Positions 1 through 6,863 of a DNA stretch of 7,797 nucleotides are shown here, piece after piece; within the stretch, counting starts at the first letter, position 1; each line of letters opens with the position of its first letter. A program made the translations under genes and the position numbers. The notes under the pieces were generated by a model. It was not told the origin of the DNA. It ran no database searches and saw nothing but the letters and a program-made list of their open reading frames with translations. Source of the stretch: Bacillota bacterium (GTDB taxonomy: Bacteria; Bacillota_E; JAJZYS01; JAILZS01); NCBI GenBank assembly GCA_021817625.1, contig JAKASY010000071.1, positions 1 through 7,797 on the forward strand, written 5' to 3'.

Positions 1-46
1 TCTTTACAGAAAGTGTAGTTCTAGTTTGGCGGTCTCGTCGAGCGCC

Positions 47-77
47 CACATACGTGCCTATTGCACGTGAAGATGTG
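47..77. repeat. Bulged inverted repeat downstream of the operon
   Basis: CACAT-ACGTGC (47-57), a five-base loop CTATT (58-62), then GCACGT (63-68), four unpaired bases (69-72) and ATGTG (73-77). This gives an 11-base-pair stem interrupted by one bulge. It lies 84 bases past the stop codon of the last operon gene. Neither strand has a T-run directly after it, so a classical intrinsic terminator is not supported; an RNA-stabilising hairpin or protein-binding site is possible. Confidence 0.4.
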
Positions 78-131
78 CCATTCGCTGCCGACGATCGGGC
101 AAGCAAATGGCGTCCTCCGTCATCGCTCAAT

Positions 132-151
132 CACCGCCGTGCACCGCCGTG
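132..151. repeat. Tandem 10-bp direct repeat
   Basis: CACCGCCGTG occurs twice back to back (132-141, 142-151), just outside the stop codon of the P1 peptidase gene. Two copies only; probably a small local duplication without function. Confidence 0.5.
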
Positions 152-160
152 CGCAGGTCG

Positions 161-1273
161 CTACCAGGAGAGCGGCCTACCGCCGGGGCTGGGAGGGTCG
201 GGACGATGGCTCGACCGGAACGCCTCCAGACGCCGGCCCTCCCGCCCGTCCATGTCCACCGCGGCGACGAGGGCGTTCCACACGGCCTCCTCGGCCGCCT
301 CGATCACAGCCTCGAACAGGTCGTTGATCGGGCTCTCGGCGCCCTCCCCCACCTGGCCGTCCACGAGGACCGGCACGGCGACCGGCAGTGCGCTCCGGCT
401 CGGCAGGCGAGTGGCCGTCGAGACCGCGAGGAAGATCTCGCCGCTTCCGTCCGCGCCGACGGAGCCGGTGCGCACGAGCCCGAAGCCGACGCGCTGCGCG
501 AGCCGCGACAGCTGCAGCGGGTGCAGCGGCGCGTCCGTCACGGCGAGGCCGATGCACGAGCCGGGCGGCATGCCGTCGCGGGCGGCGGCGCCCGGCGGCT
601 CAACCCTGCCCAGCCGCATCTGGTGGGGCCGGCCGAAGTTCGTGAGAAGGAGCACGCCGACGGTGTAGGTGTACCTCGCGCCCTCCCCGCCGATGGCGAC
701 CACGCGCGACGCCGTGCCGATGCCGCCCTTGTAGCCGTAGAGGTGCATGCCCGTGCCGGCGCCCACGCACCCCTCCTCGACCGGCCCGTCGCTGGCCCCG
801 GCGAGGGCCGACGCCACCTCCTCCCCGCCGACCGTGACGGCCGCGTCGCTCAGGTAGGAGTCGTCGCACTCCCCGACCACAGGGATGGGCAGGTCGTCCT
901 CGCACGCGCGCGGGTTCTGGCGCAGCGCGACGCGCACCGCACCCTCGTACACCGTCCCCAGGCTGCGCGTGCCCGTGAGAAAGACCGGCGTGCTGATGAG
1001 CCCCGTGGTCTCGAGCACGTCCCGCCCCGTGAGCTGGCCGTAGCCGTTTTGCACGTGGCTTGCGGCGAAGAGCCGCTCCTGCCACGGGTCGCCGTCGTGC
1101 AGGCGCACGACGGTGACGCCGGTGCGCCCCACCGCCGGCGCGCCGACCGGCGTGCGGATGGTCGCGTGGCCGACCCGCACGCCCGGCACGTCGGTGATGG
1201 CGTCAAGCGGCCCGGACGGAAGGCTGTATGTGCCGAGTCCCCAGGCCCGCGCCCGCCCGCCACTCGTGCCCAT
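161..1273 (-). CDS. P1/S58 family self-processing peptidase (DmpA/BapA/NylC-like)
   Basis: A 370-residue N-terminal-nucleophile amidohydrolase of the DmpA family. Members cut themselves at a Gly-Ser (or Asn-Thr) bond and then act as aminopeptidases, beta-aminopeptidases or oligoamide hydrolases. The family's motif series is complete: ITDVPGVRVGH (26-36), GECDDSYLSD with the likely catalytic Tyr140, GCVGAGTGM (168-176), YKGGIGTASRV (181-191), YTVGVLLLTNFG with the oxyanion Asn212, PPGSCIGLAVTDAPL (236-250) with predicted cleavage between Gly238 and Ser239, and GSGEIF with Ser277 and Glu279. No signal peptide or membrane segment is visible, so it should be cytoplasmic. The ATG shares one base with the TGA of the preceding gene (TGATG), and GGAGG lies 9 bases upstream at 1283-1287. 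The stop is TAG. About 25 residues after position 345 are Pro/Arg-rich and probably outside the fold. Family is certain; substrate (beta-peptide, oligoamide, N-terminal amino acid amide) is not. Confidence 0.93.
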   Translation of the reverse strand: MGTSGGRARAWGLGTYSLPSGPLDAITDVPGVRVGHATIRTPVGAPAVGRTGVTVVRLHDGDPWQERLFAASHVQNGYGQLTGRDVLETTGLISTPVFLTGTRSLGTVYEGAVRVALRQNPRACEDDLPIPVVGECDDSYLSDAAVTVGGEEVASALAGASDGPVEEGCVGAGTGMHLYGYKGGIGTASRVVAIGGEGARYTYTVGVLLLTNFGRPHQMRLGRVEPPGAAARDGMPPGSCIGLAVTDAPLHPLQLSRLAQRVGFGLVRTGSVGADGSGEIFLAVSTATRLPSRSALPVAVPVLVDGQVGEGAESPINDLFEAVIEAAEEAVWNALVAAVDMDGREGRRLEAFRSSHRPDPPSPGGRPLSW

Positions 1274-2334
1274 CACGAATCGCCTCCATGCGCGCCGGCG
1301 AGCAGCCGGCGCGGGTTGTCCGTCAGGAGCGTGCGCACCGTGTCCTCCGTCAGACCCCGCGCCCGGAGCGCCGGCACGACGGTGCGCAGGACGTGGGCGT
1401 AGCCCCTGCCGCCGAAGCGCTCGAGCTGCATGCGCGTGCACACGTCCTGGGAGAGGAGGACCTGGCGCTCGAAGCCCGCGTCGAGCAGGGCCATGAGCGC
1501 CTCCACGCGCTCGCCGTCCGTGGGCTCCCTCAGGCCGTCGGACGTGAAATGGCACTCGGAGCCGAACGTGTCGAACTCCAGGAAGGCGCCGCGGCGCGCG
1601 AGGCGCCGGTGGTAGGCGGCGTCCGGCTGCTCGTCGACGTGGCTCAGGGCGACGCGGGCGGGATCGACGCCCTCGCCCTCCAGGATGTCGAGCGCGCGCT
1701 CGCCCTCGCGGTGGAAGATCGCCAGGTGCACGTTGATCGCCGCGCCGCTCGCGCGGTGGGCGCGCGCCGCCGCCCGCAGCACGCGCACCTCGTCGGGGTG
1801 GATGGGCGAGCTCGTGCCGATCTCGCCGATGATCCCGGCGCGGACCGCGGGCGCCTGCGCGTACCCGTCGCTGAGGTCGCGCAGCATGTGCTCGGCCAGG
1901 GACTCGACGGAGGCGTCGCGCACCCAGCCCGGATGCGACGCGCGGACGTACATGCCCGTCGAGGCCACGATGTTCAGGCCCGTGCGGCGGGCGATGGCCG
2001 CGAGCTCTGCCGGGTACGGGCCGATGCTCCGGCTGGAGAGGTCGACAACCGTCCCGCCGCCCAGCGACCGGAACGCGGCGAGCTCCTGCGCGGCCGCATC
2101 CTGGTCGTCGAGGACGAGGTTGTCGCGGCACTCGTACGGGTCGAGGAGGAGCTCGTCAAAGAGGCCCCGGGTGACGCGCGCGGCCGCTAGGTGGCTTCGG
2201 CCGGCGGCAGGCGCCTGCCAGAGCACGGTCAGGTCCAAAAGCAGGTGCTCGTGCGGGAGCACCACGCCCAGGTCGGACGCGTCGACCGCGCCGAGCACGG
2301 TCATCACCTGCCCGCTCCCGGCCGCGGCCGTCAT
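1273..2334 (-). CDS. Phosphotriesterase-family metallohydrolase
   Basis: A 353-residue TIM-barrel amidohydrolase of the phosphotriesterase (PTE/Php/PTER) family, which covers lactonases, organophosphate hydrolases and N-acyl amino acid hydrolases. The two-metal site is visible: HEH (His28, His30), Glu171 in GIIGEIGTS in place of the carboxylated Lys of classical PTE, His203 in NVHL, His232 in LSHVDE, and Asp297 in LLSQDVC. The ending with TDNPRRLLA is also typical. Glu as bridging ligand and the TGMYV segment (126-130) point away from true organophosphatases towards the lactonase/hydrolase branch. Its ATG overlaps the preceding aminotransferase stop by 4 bases (ATGA). An in-frame ATG at 2304, with GGAG 10 bases upstream, would give a 343-residue protein starting MTVLGAVD and is a fair alternative. 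No signal peptide is seen. In this operon it could open a lactam, lactone or N-acyl bond; that is inference from neighbours. Confidence 0.92.
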   Translation of the reverse strand: MTAAAGSGQVMTVLGAVDASDLGVVLPHEHLLLDLTVLWQAPAAGRSHLAAARVTRGLFDELLLDPYECRDNLVLDDQDAAAQELAAFRSLGGGTVVDLSSRSIGPYPAELAAIARRTGLNIVASTGMYVRASHPGWVRDASVESLAEHMLRDLSDGYAQAPAVRAGIIGEIGTSSPIHPDEVRVLRAAARAHRASGAAINVHLAIFHREGERALDILEGEGVDPARVALSHVDEQPDAAYHRRLARRGAFLEFDTFGSECHFTSDGLREPTDGERVEALMALLDAGFERQVLLSQDVCTRMQLERFGGRGYAHVLRTVVPALRARGLTEDTVRTLLTDNPRRLLAGAHGGDS

Positions 2335-3626
2335 GGCGCGACCGCGGACAGGCTCTCGTCCAGGAGGGTGAGGAGCTCCGCCACGCCCTCGCGCTCCACG
2401 ATGAGCGGCGGCGCCACGAGCACGTGGTCGCCCAGGCGCGAGCGCCCCGAGCCGGAGCCCGGATAGACGATGAGGCCGCGCCGGAACGCCTCCTCCCCGA
2501 CGCGCGCGGCCAGGCCGCCTGGCGTCGCCGCCTCGGTGCGGAGCACGAGGCCGCGCATGAGCCCGAGGCCGCGCACGCCCTCCACGATCGGGTGGCGGCG
2601 CTGGAGCTCGGCGAGGCCGGCGGCGAGCACCTCCCCCATGGCCTGGGCGCGCTCGACCAGACGCTCGCGCTCGAGGATCTCGAGGGCCTTCGCGCCGGCT
2701 GCGCAGGCGACCGGGTGGCCGCCAAACGTCAGGCCGTGGACGAAGCGCCCGGAGCCGCGCTTCACGGCGTCGTGCACGCGGTCGGTGGCGACGACCGCCC
2801 CCAAGGGCGCGTACCCGCCGGAGATCCCCTTGGCGCAGGTCACGAGGTCGGGCGCCGCATCGTGGTGCTCCATGCCGAGCATCCGCCCCGTACGGCCGAA
2901 GCCCGTCATGACCTCGTCCGCGACGAGGAGCATGCCGTGCTCGTCGCACAGCCGCCGAAGCGCCGCGACGTATCCCGGGTGGGGCACCGCCGCGGAGGCG
3001 GCCGAGCCGGAGACCGGCTCGAGGATCATTGCCGCCATCGTCTCGGGGCCGGCGCGCTCGATCGCCGCCCGCACGGCGCCGACGCACCGGCACTCGCCTC
3101 CCGCCTTGGCGCCGGGGCAGGCGGGCGACGGGCCGTCGGCGTGGACGAACGCCGGGCTGAGGAGCGGATCGTAGGGGGCGCGCCGGGCGAGATGGCCGGA
3201 GGCCGAGAGGGCGCCCAGGGTGTTGCCGTGGTACGAGGGCCAGAGCGCGAGCACCCGGAAGCGCGCGCCCTGCCCGAGCTCGAGGAAGTACTGGCGACAG
3301 AGCTTGAGGGCGGTCTCCACCGCCTCGGAGCCGCCGCTCACGGGATAGGTGTGCCGAAGGCCAGACGGCAGGAGGGCGGCCACACGCGCCGCGAGCTCCT
3401 CCTGGGCGGCCGACGTGAAGCGCAGCGTGTGCGCGAACGCGACGCGCTCTGCCTGCTCCGCCATGGCCCGGGCGATCTCCCGCCGGCCGTGCCCGAGGTT
3501 CGCGACGAGCGCGCCGGAGGCGCCGTCGAGGTAGCGCCTCCCGTCCGTGTCCCACAGGTAGATGCCCTCGCCGTGGTCGATCATCGGGTACCGAAGCGCG
3601 GGTGCGCGGTAAAAGACGTCCGTCAC
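2331..3626 (-). CDS. Class III PLP-dependent aminotransferase
   Basis: A 431-residue fold-type I, class III (omega-amino acid) aminotransferase, normal length for the family. Seen in order: an N-terminal IYLWDTDGRRYLDGASG segment (22-38), the phosphate-binding SGGSEAVETALK (97-108), SYHGNT (131-136) whose Tyr132 should stack on the PLP ring, LLVADEVMTGFGRTG (233-247) with Asp237 pairing to the pyridine nitrogen, the Schiff-base Lys266 in CAKGISGGY, and LTFGGHP (299-305). It resembles the broad group annotated as aspartate aminotransferase family or adenosylmethionine-8-amino-7-oxononanoate aminotransferase-like; the neighbours give no biotin context. The start is GTG, chosen because GGAGG (3634-3638) lies 7 bases upstream and the codon overlaps the preceding stop as GTGA. 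A cysteine group (C170, C179, C181) sits in a Gly/Pro-rich loop at 165-181. Amino donor unknown; a non-alpha amine is likely from the class. Confidence 0.93.
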   Translation of the reverse strand: MTDVFYRAPALRYPMIDHGEGIYLWDTDGRRYLDGASGALVANLGHGRREIARAMAEQAERVAFAHTLRFTSAAQEELAARVAALLPSGLRHTYPVSGGSEAVETALKLCRQYFLELGQGARFRVLALWPSYHGNTLGALSASGHLARRAPYDPLLSPAFVHADGPSPACPGAKAGGECRCVGAVRAAIERAGPETMAAMILEPVSGSAASAAVPHPGYVAALRRLCDEHGMLLVADEVMTGFGRTGRMLGMEHHDAAPDLVTCAKGISGGYAPLGAVVATDRVHDAVKRGSGRFVHGLTFGGHPVACAAGAKALEILERERLVERAQAMGEVLAAGLAELQRRHPIVEGVRGLGLMRGLVLRTEAATPGGLAARVGEEAFRRGLIVYPGSGSGRSRLGDHVLVAPPLIVEREGVAELLTLLDESLSAVAP

Positions 3627-4378
3627 ACTCCCACCTCCGCGCCGGCGGTCGAGGCACGCAGCTCGGCCAGGACCGCCAGCTCGCCTGGGGTCGGGGGGTC
3701 GACCGCCCCGAGGCGCGCCGCTACCCGCACGGGCCAGCCGGTGGCGGCGCGGACCTCGTCCAGCGTCGCGCCGGGGCGCAGCGCGCGAAGGCGCATCTCG
3801 CCCGAATCGTCGAAGTCGAAGAGGCCCAGGTCCGTAACCACGTGGCTTGGCCCGCCGCCGTCCGGCCGCCGGCCCTCCGGCGGGTGGCCGGGTGAGGTGA
3901 CGAAGTCGACGCGGGCGGGAAAGCGCCGCCGGTCCTGGGGCATCACGACGATCACCCGCCGTGCGAACGAGGCGATGTCGGCCGCCCCGCCCGATCCGGC
4001 CAGGCGCACGGCCGGCCGCTCGTAGGCGCCGATCACGGTCGAGTTCAGGTTTCCGCGTCGGTCGACCTGGGCGCCGCCCAGAAAGCCCACGTCGATCCAG
4101 CCCGTCTGCAGGTACTGCCCGAACAGGTCGGCCATCGGCAGGACGGCCAGGGCGTCCCGCACCACGGCCGGATCGCCGATCGAGAGAGGCAGCTCCCGCG
4201 GCCGGGCGTCGATCACGCCCGACTCGTACACGAGCGTGAGGCGCGGGGCGTGCAGGCGCTTGGCCAGGTTGGCGGCGATGTTCGGCGCCCCCACGCCCAC
4301 GAGCACGCGCTCGCCGTCCCGCAGGAGCCGGGCGGCGCCGATCGCCATCCAGTCAGGGCCGGAGATCGCGCTCTGCAC
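3623..4378 (-). CDS. Family I CoA-transferase, subunit B (glutaconate type)
   Basis: A 251-residue beta subunit of a glutaconate-type CoA-transferase, which passes CoA from an acyl-CoA donor to a free carboxylic acid through a glutamyl-CoA intermediate. Support: VGVGAPNIAANLAKRLHAPRL near residues 27-47, VYESGVID with Glu52 at the position of the catalytic Glu (Glu54 in the Acidaminococcus enzyme), VGFLGGAQVD (98-107), and the signature GSGGAADIAS followed by VVMPQDRRRFPARVDFVTSPGH (roughly 128-165). Keeping the Glu separates it from IpdB-like homologues that lost it and act as ring hydrolases in steroid breakdown. The start is GTG at 4378, overlapping subunit A by 26 bases and backed by GGAGGAGG (4388-4395) 9 bases upstream. 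An ATG at 4348 would avoid the overlap but has no good Shine-Dalgarno. The acid substrate is unknown; a dicarboxylate made by the dehydrogenase of this operon is a reasonable guess. Confidence 0.92.
   Translation of the reverse strand: MQSAISGPDWMAIGAARLLRDGERVLVGVGAPNIAANLAKRLHAPRLTLVYESGVIDARPRELPLSIGDPAVVRDALAVLPMADLFGQYLQTGWIDVGFLGGAQVDRRGNLNSTVIGAYERPAVRLAGSGGAADIASFARRVIVVMPQDRRRFPARVDFVTSPGHPPEGRRPDGGGPSHVVTDLGLFDFDDSGEMRLRALRPGATLDEVRAATGWPVRVAARLGAVDPPTPGELAVLAELRASTAGAEVGV
3634..3638 (-). promoter_or_regulatory. Shine-Dalgarno fixing GTG start of the operon aminotransferase
   Basis: GGAGG on the minus strand, within GGAGGTG, seven bases before the GTG at 3626 and inside the last codons of CoA-transferase subunit B. 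With the GTGA start/stop overlap it fixes the start and removes the upstream open extension to 3657. Confidence 0.75.
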
Positions 4379-5243
4379 CGGCAGCGTCCTCCTCCAGCTG
4401 GCGCAGCCGCCCCGCCGGCAGCCGGTCCAGGTACTGCGGGTGGTCCTCGACCCCGTACACGTAGCGGTCGAGCCAGTCGGCCACGGCCGCGGGATCGCGC
4501 GCCAGGCGGTCCCACTCCAGGTAGAACGCGCGGTCGCGGTCGTAGAGGCCGAGGGCGTAGGAAGGATGCGCTCCCCACGGCACCACCGACAGCGTGTCGA
4601 CGCGGAAGCCGGGGAGGAGCAGATGGGCGCTCTGGCGGCGAAGGTCGGCCGCCGGGCGCCGCTCCTCCACCGACACGAGCACGCGCCGCGCGGCCAGGGC
4701 CGCCTCGCGCATCTCGCCCAGAAGCCCCCATACGTACACGTTCCCGTCCTCGTCGGCGCAGTGCGCGTGCAGGAGCGTGACGTCCGGCGTGAGCGCCGGC
4801 ACGACCGCCACCGCCTCCCCGCCGAACGGGCTCTCTACGGTCGGCCGCGGCCGTCGCCGCGTGAGGTCGTTGTCGAGGCTCCTGAGCGGCCAGAACGGCA
4901 GGCCGGCGGCGCCGGCCTGCAGGCGGGCCACCAGCTCGAAGTGGCTCCACTCGTCGAGCTCGATCTCGCCCCGCTCGGCGGCGCGGCGAAAGGCGGGAAG
5001 AAGGCCGACGCCGGGGTTGCCCGCGTAGCTGAACACGACGCGCTCGGCCACGCCGGCGGCGATCATCTGGTCGTACAGGAGGTCGGGCGTGGCCCGGCAC
5101 AGGGTCAGGCGGCGGTAGCGCCGGCGGACGACCTCGTGCCCGAAGGCGAACGGGATCAGGTGGCTGAACCCCGCCAGGTAGAGCACCTGGCCGTCCGCCA
5201 CGTGGCGCGCCACCGCCTCGCGCAGCTCGAGCCACTCAGCCAT
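4353..5243 (-). CDS. Family I CoA-transferase, subunit A (glutaconate type)
   Basis: A 296-residue alpha subunit paired with the gene after it. The N-terminus carries the family's glycine/proline patch as LYLAGFSHLIPFAFGHEVVRR (21-41), then YAGNPGVGLLPAFRRA (73-88), IELDEWSHFELVARLQAGAAGLPFWPLRS (94-122), and TLLHAHCADEDGNVYVWG (156-173), all typical of GctA-like subunits. The C-terminal part has PGFRVDTLSVVPWGAHPSYALGLYDRD (211-237) and the helix-forming tail FYLEWDRLARDPAAVADWLDRYVYG (240-264). The alpha subunit helps build the CoA site and does not hold the catalytic Glu, which is in subunit B. The ATG overlaps the dehydrogenase stop by 8 bases and has no evident Shine-Dalgarno, so translation probably depends on coupling with the upstream gene. 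Substrate is open: glutaconate, glutarate, adipate or another acid cannot be told apart by eye. Confidence 0.92.
   Translation of the reverse strand: MAEWLELREAVARHVADGQVLYLAGFSHLIPFAFGHEVVRRRYRRLTLCRATPDLLYDQMIAAGVAERVVFSYAGNPGVGLLPAFRRAAERGEIELDEWSHFELVARLQAGAAGLPFWPLRSLDNDLTRRRPRPTVESPFGGEAVAVVPALTPDVTLLHAHCADEDGNVYVWGLLGEMREAALAARRVLVSVEERRPAADLRRQSAHLLLPGFRVDTLSVVPWGAHPSYALGLYDRDRAFYLEWDRLARDPAAVADWLDRYVYGVEDHPQYLDRLPAGRLRQLEEDAAGAERDLRP
4388..4395 (-). promoter_or_regulatory. Shine-Dalgarno fixing GTG start of CoA-transferase subunit B
   Basis: On the minus strand GGAGGAGG, nine bases before the GTG at 4378, lies inside the end of the subunit A gene. It favours the GTG over the ATG at 4348, which lacks a comparable site. 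The resulting 26-base overlap would allow coupled, balanced synthesis of the two subunits. Confidence 0.7.
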
Positions 5244-6816
5244 CGATGCCGGTTCGCGCGTAGCGCACCTTCTGGGTGATCGCCTGCGCCTCGAGGAAGA
5301 AGCCCATGTAGTCGGGTCCGCCCACCTTGGGGCCGGTGCCGGACAGCTTGTAGCCGCCGAACGGGTGCACCCCCGCCATCGCGCCGGTCGAGCTGCGGTT
5401 GAGGTAGAGGTTTCCGACGTAGAAGTGGGCGCGCACGTAGTCGAGCTCCGCCGGGTCGCGCGTGAAGGCGGCGCCGGTCAGCGCGTACGGCACGTCGTTG
5501 GCGATCGCCACCGCCCGCTCCAGGCTCGGCGCGCGCAGGACGGACACGAAGGGCCCGAAGATCTCCTCCTGGGCGATGGCCGCGCCGGGCTCGACGTCGT
5601 CCACCAGGGTCGGGGTGACACAGTGGCCGACGGACTCGTCGCGCTCGCCCCTCAGCACCACCCGCCCCTGCGAGGGCGCGAGGGCCATGTAGCGCTCCAC
5701 CTTCTCCAGGGCGGCCCGGTTGATCAGGGGGCCGAAGGCCCGGTTGTCCGTCGCCTGGCCGCGGTCGGAGGCGATCCTGCGCACCTCCGCCTCGAGGGCG
5801 GCGACGAAGCGGTCGTGGACCCCCTCCGTCACGACGACGCGCGACGTGGCCGAGCACTTCTGCCCCTGGTAGCCCAGGGCGGCGCGCGCGGTCTCCGCCG
5901 CCGCCCACTCGAGCTCAGCCGCCTCCGTGACGATCGTCGCGTTCTTGCCGCCCATCTCGGTCATCACGCGCTTGAGGTGGCGCTGGCCGGGCGCCAGGGC
6001 GGCCGCCTTCTCGTACACGCGGGTGCCGACGTCGCGCGAGCCGACGAAGGCGACGAAGCGCACGTCGGGGTGGCGCACGAGGGCGTCGCCCGCCTCCGCG
6101 CCCGTGCCGGTCACCAGGTTGACCACGCCCGGCGGCAGGCCGGCCTCCTCCAGCACGTCGACGAGCTGGCTCGCGATCACCGAGGCCTCCTCCGCCGGCT
6201 TGAGCACCACGGCGTTGCCGGCCGCGACGGCCGCCACCACCATGCCCAGGGGGAGGGTGGACGGGAAGTTCCAGGGCGAGATCACCACCCCCACGCCGAG
6301 GGGGCGGTAGCGGTACTCGTTCATCTCGCTTGGGATCGGCTGGATCTCCCTGCCGCGCTGCCAGGCGAGGAGCTGGCGGGCGTTCCACTCGAAGTGGTCG
6401 ATGGCCTCGGCCACCTCGCCGTCCCCCTGGCCGAAGTTCTTGCCGACCTCGAAGGCAAGCCAGGCCAGGAGCTCGCGCCGGCGCTGGCGCAGGATGTCCG
6501 CCGCGCGCAAGAGCGTGGCCGCGCGCTCCCACGGGTCGATGCGCGACCAGGCGGGGAAGGCCCGCCCGGCCGCCTCGACCGCCTGCGCCGCCTGGGCGGC
6601 GGAGGCCGCCGCGATCTCGCCCACGAGCTCGTCGGGAGCGCCGGGATTCATCGACCGGAGCGTCGTCGCGCCGGCCACGCGCTCGCCGCCGATGCGCAGG
6701 GGGTAGCGCCCGCCCAGGCGCGAGGCGACCATCGCCACCGCCTCGCGCATGCGCGCGGCCTCCGTCGGCGACGCGAGGTCGAGGAAGGGCTCGTTGGCAA
6801 ACGGGGCAAGCGACAT
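5236..6816 (-). CDS. pruA: 1-pyrroline-5-carboxylate dehydrogenase-type aldehyde dehydrogenase
   Basis: A 526-residue NAD(P)-dependent aldehyde dehydrogenase of the PruA/RocA type, matching the usual 515-545 residues of monofunctional enzymes that oxidise L-glutamate gamma-semialdehyde to glutamate. Motifs: FEVGKNFGQGDGEVAEAIDHFEW (122-144), PWNFPSTL (181-188) with Asn183, cofactor Lys206 in LKPAE, FVGSRDVG (257-264), TEMGGKN (286-292) with general base Glu287, GYQGQKCSATSR (315-326) with nucleophile Cys321, QEEIFGP (416-422), and the hallmark C-terminal STGAMAGVHPFGGYKLSGTGPKVGGPDYM (476-504). The ATG is supported by GGAGG at 6824-6828, 7 bases upstream. It is first in the six-gene minus-strand operon, next to the divergent promoter region. 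No proline dehydrogenase domain is fused. The class is firm; the pathway substrate could be glutamate semialdehyde or another omega-semialdehyde such as glutarate or adipate semialdehyde, given the CoA-transferase that follows. Confidence 0.93.
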   Translation of the reverse strand: MSLAPFANEPFLDLASPTEAARMREAVAMVASRLGGRYPLRIGGERVAGATTLRSMNPGAPDELVGEIAAASAAQAAQAVEAAGRAFPAWSRIDPWERAATLLRAADILRQRRRELLAWLAFEVGKNFGQGDGEVAEAIDHFEWNARQLLAWQRGREIQPIPSEMNEYRYRPLGVGVVISPWNFPSTLPLGMVVAAVAAGNAVVLKPAEEASVIASQLVDVLEEAGLPPGVVNLVTGTGAEAGDALVRHPDVRFVAFVGSRDVGTRVYEKAAALAPGQRHLKRVMTEMGGKNATIVTEAAELEWAAAETARAALGYQGQKCSATSRVVVTEGVHDRFVAALEAEVRRIASDRGQATDNRAFGPLINRAALEKVERYMALAPSQGRVVLRGERDESVGHCVTPTLVDDVEPGAAIAQEEIFGPFVSVLRAPSLERAVAIANDVPYALTGAAFTRDPAELDYVRAHFYVGNLYLNRSSTGAMAGVHPFGGYKLSGTGPKVGGPDYMGFFLEAQAITQKVRYARTGIDG

Positions 6817-6863
6817 CCGCCCACCTCCCGGGACGACCCCTGATTGTCGCCCGTGTTTCGCTA

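Larger units (their letters stand above)
1..160. other. Non-coding left flank with AT-rich edge
   Basis: No convincing gene is seen here. The first 30 bases are about 40 percent G+C, far below the rest, suggesting an intergenic region that continues beyond the window. TTTACA at 3-8 resembles a -35 hexamer, but no matching -10 follows at normal spacing. The stretch holds the bulged inverted repeat and the small tandem repeat described separately. Confidence 0.45.

Noticed and set aside
47..77. Intrinsic terminator for the minus-strand operon
   Set aside because: The hairpin is present, but no T-run follows it in the direction of transcription and the stem is bulged and not GC-rich.
107..1402. 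431-codon plus-strand open frame opposite the P1 peptidase gene
   Set aside because: Same shadow effect; it spans the peptidase and into the next gene, and its product is Arg/Ala/Asp/His-rich with no motif.
161..2131. Apparent 656-residue protein extending the P1 peptidase upstream
   Set aside because: The extra N-terminal part is an out-of-frame reading of the phosphotriesterase-like gene. The true start at 1273 has a Shine-Dalgarno and the family's normal N-terminus.
1273..3657. Apparent 794-residue fusion of an upstream domain with the phosphotriesterase-like protein
   Set aside because: The first part is an out-of-frame reading of the aminotransferase gene. Homology begins only after the ATG at 2334 or 2304.
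2424..4025. 533-codon plus-strand open frame opposite the aminotransferase and CoA-transferase genes
   Set aside because: It crosses two well-recognised minus-strand genes, its translation is rich in Arg, Gly, Ala and His with no family motif, and long antisense frames are expected in DNA with very high GC at third codon positions.
5365..6843. 492-codon plus-strand open frame opposite the aldehyde dehydrogenase gene
   Set aside because: Antisense shadow of a gene with complete catalytic motifs; low-complexity His/Arg/Gly/Leu translation and no recognisable domain.
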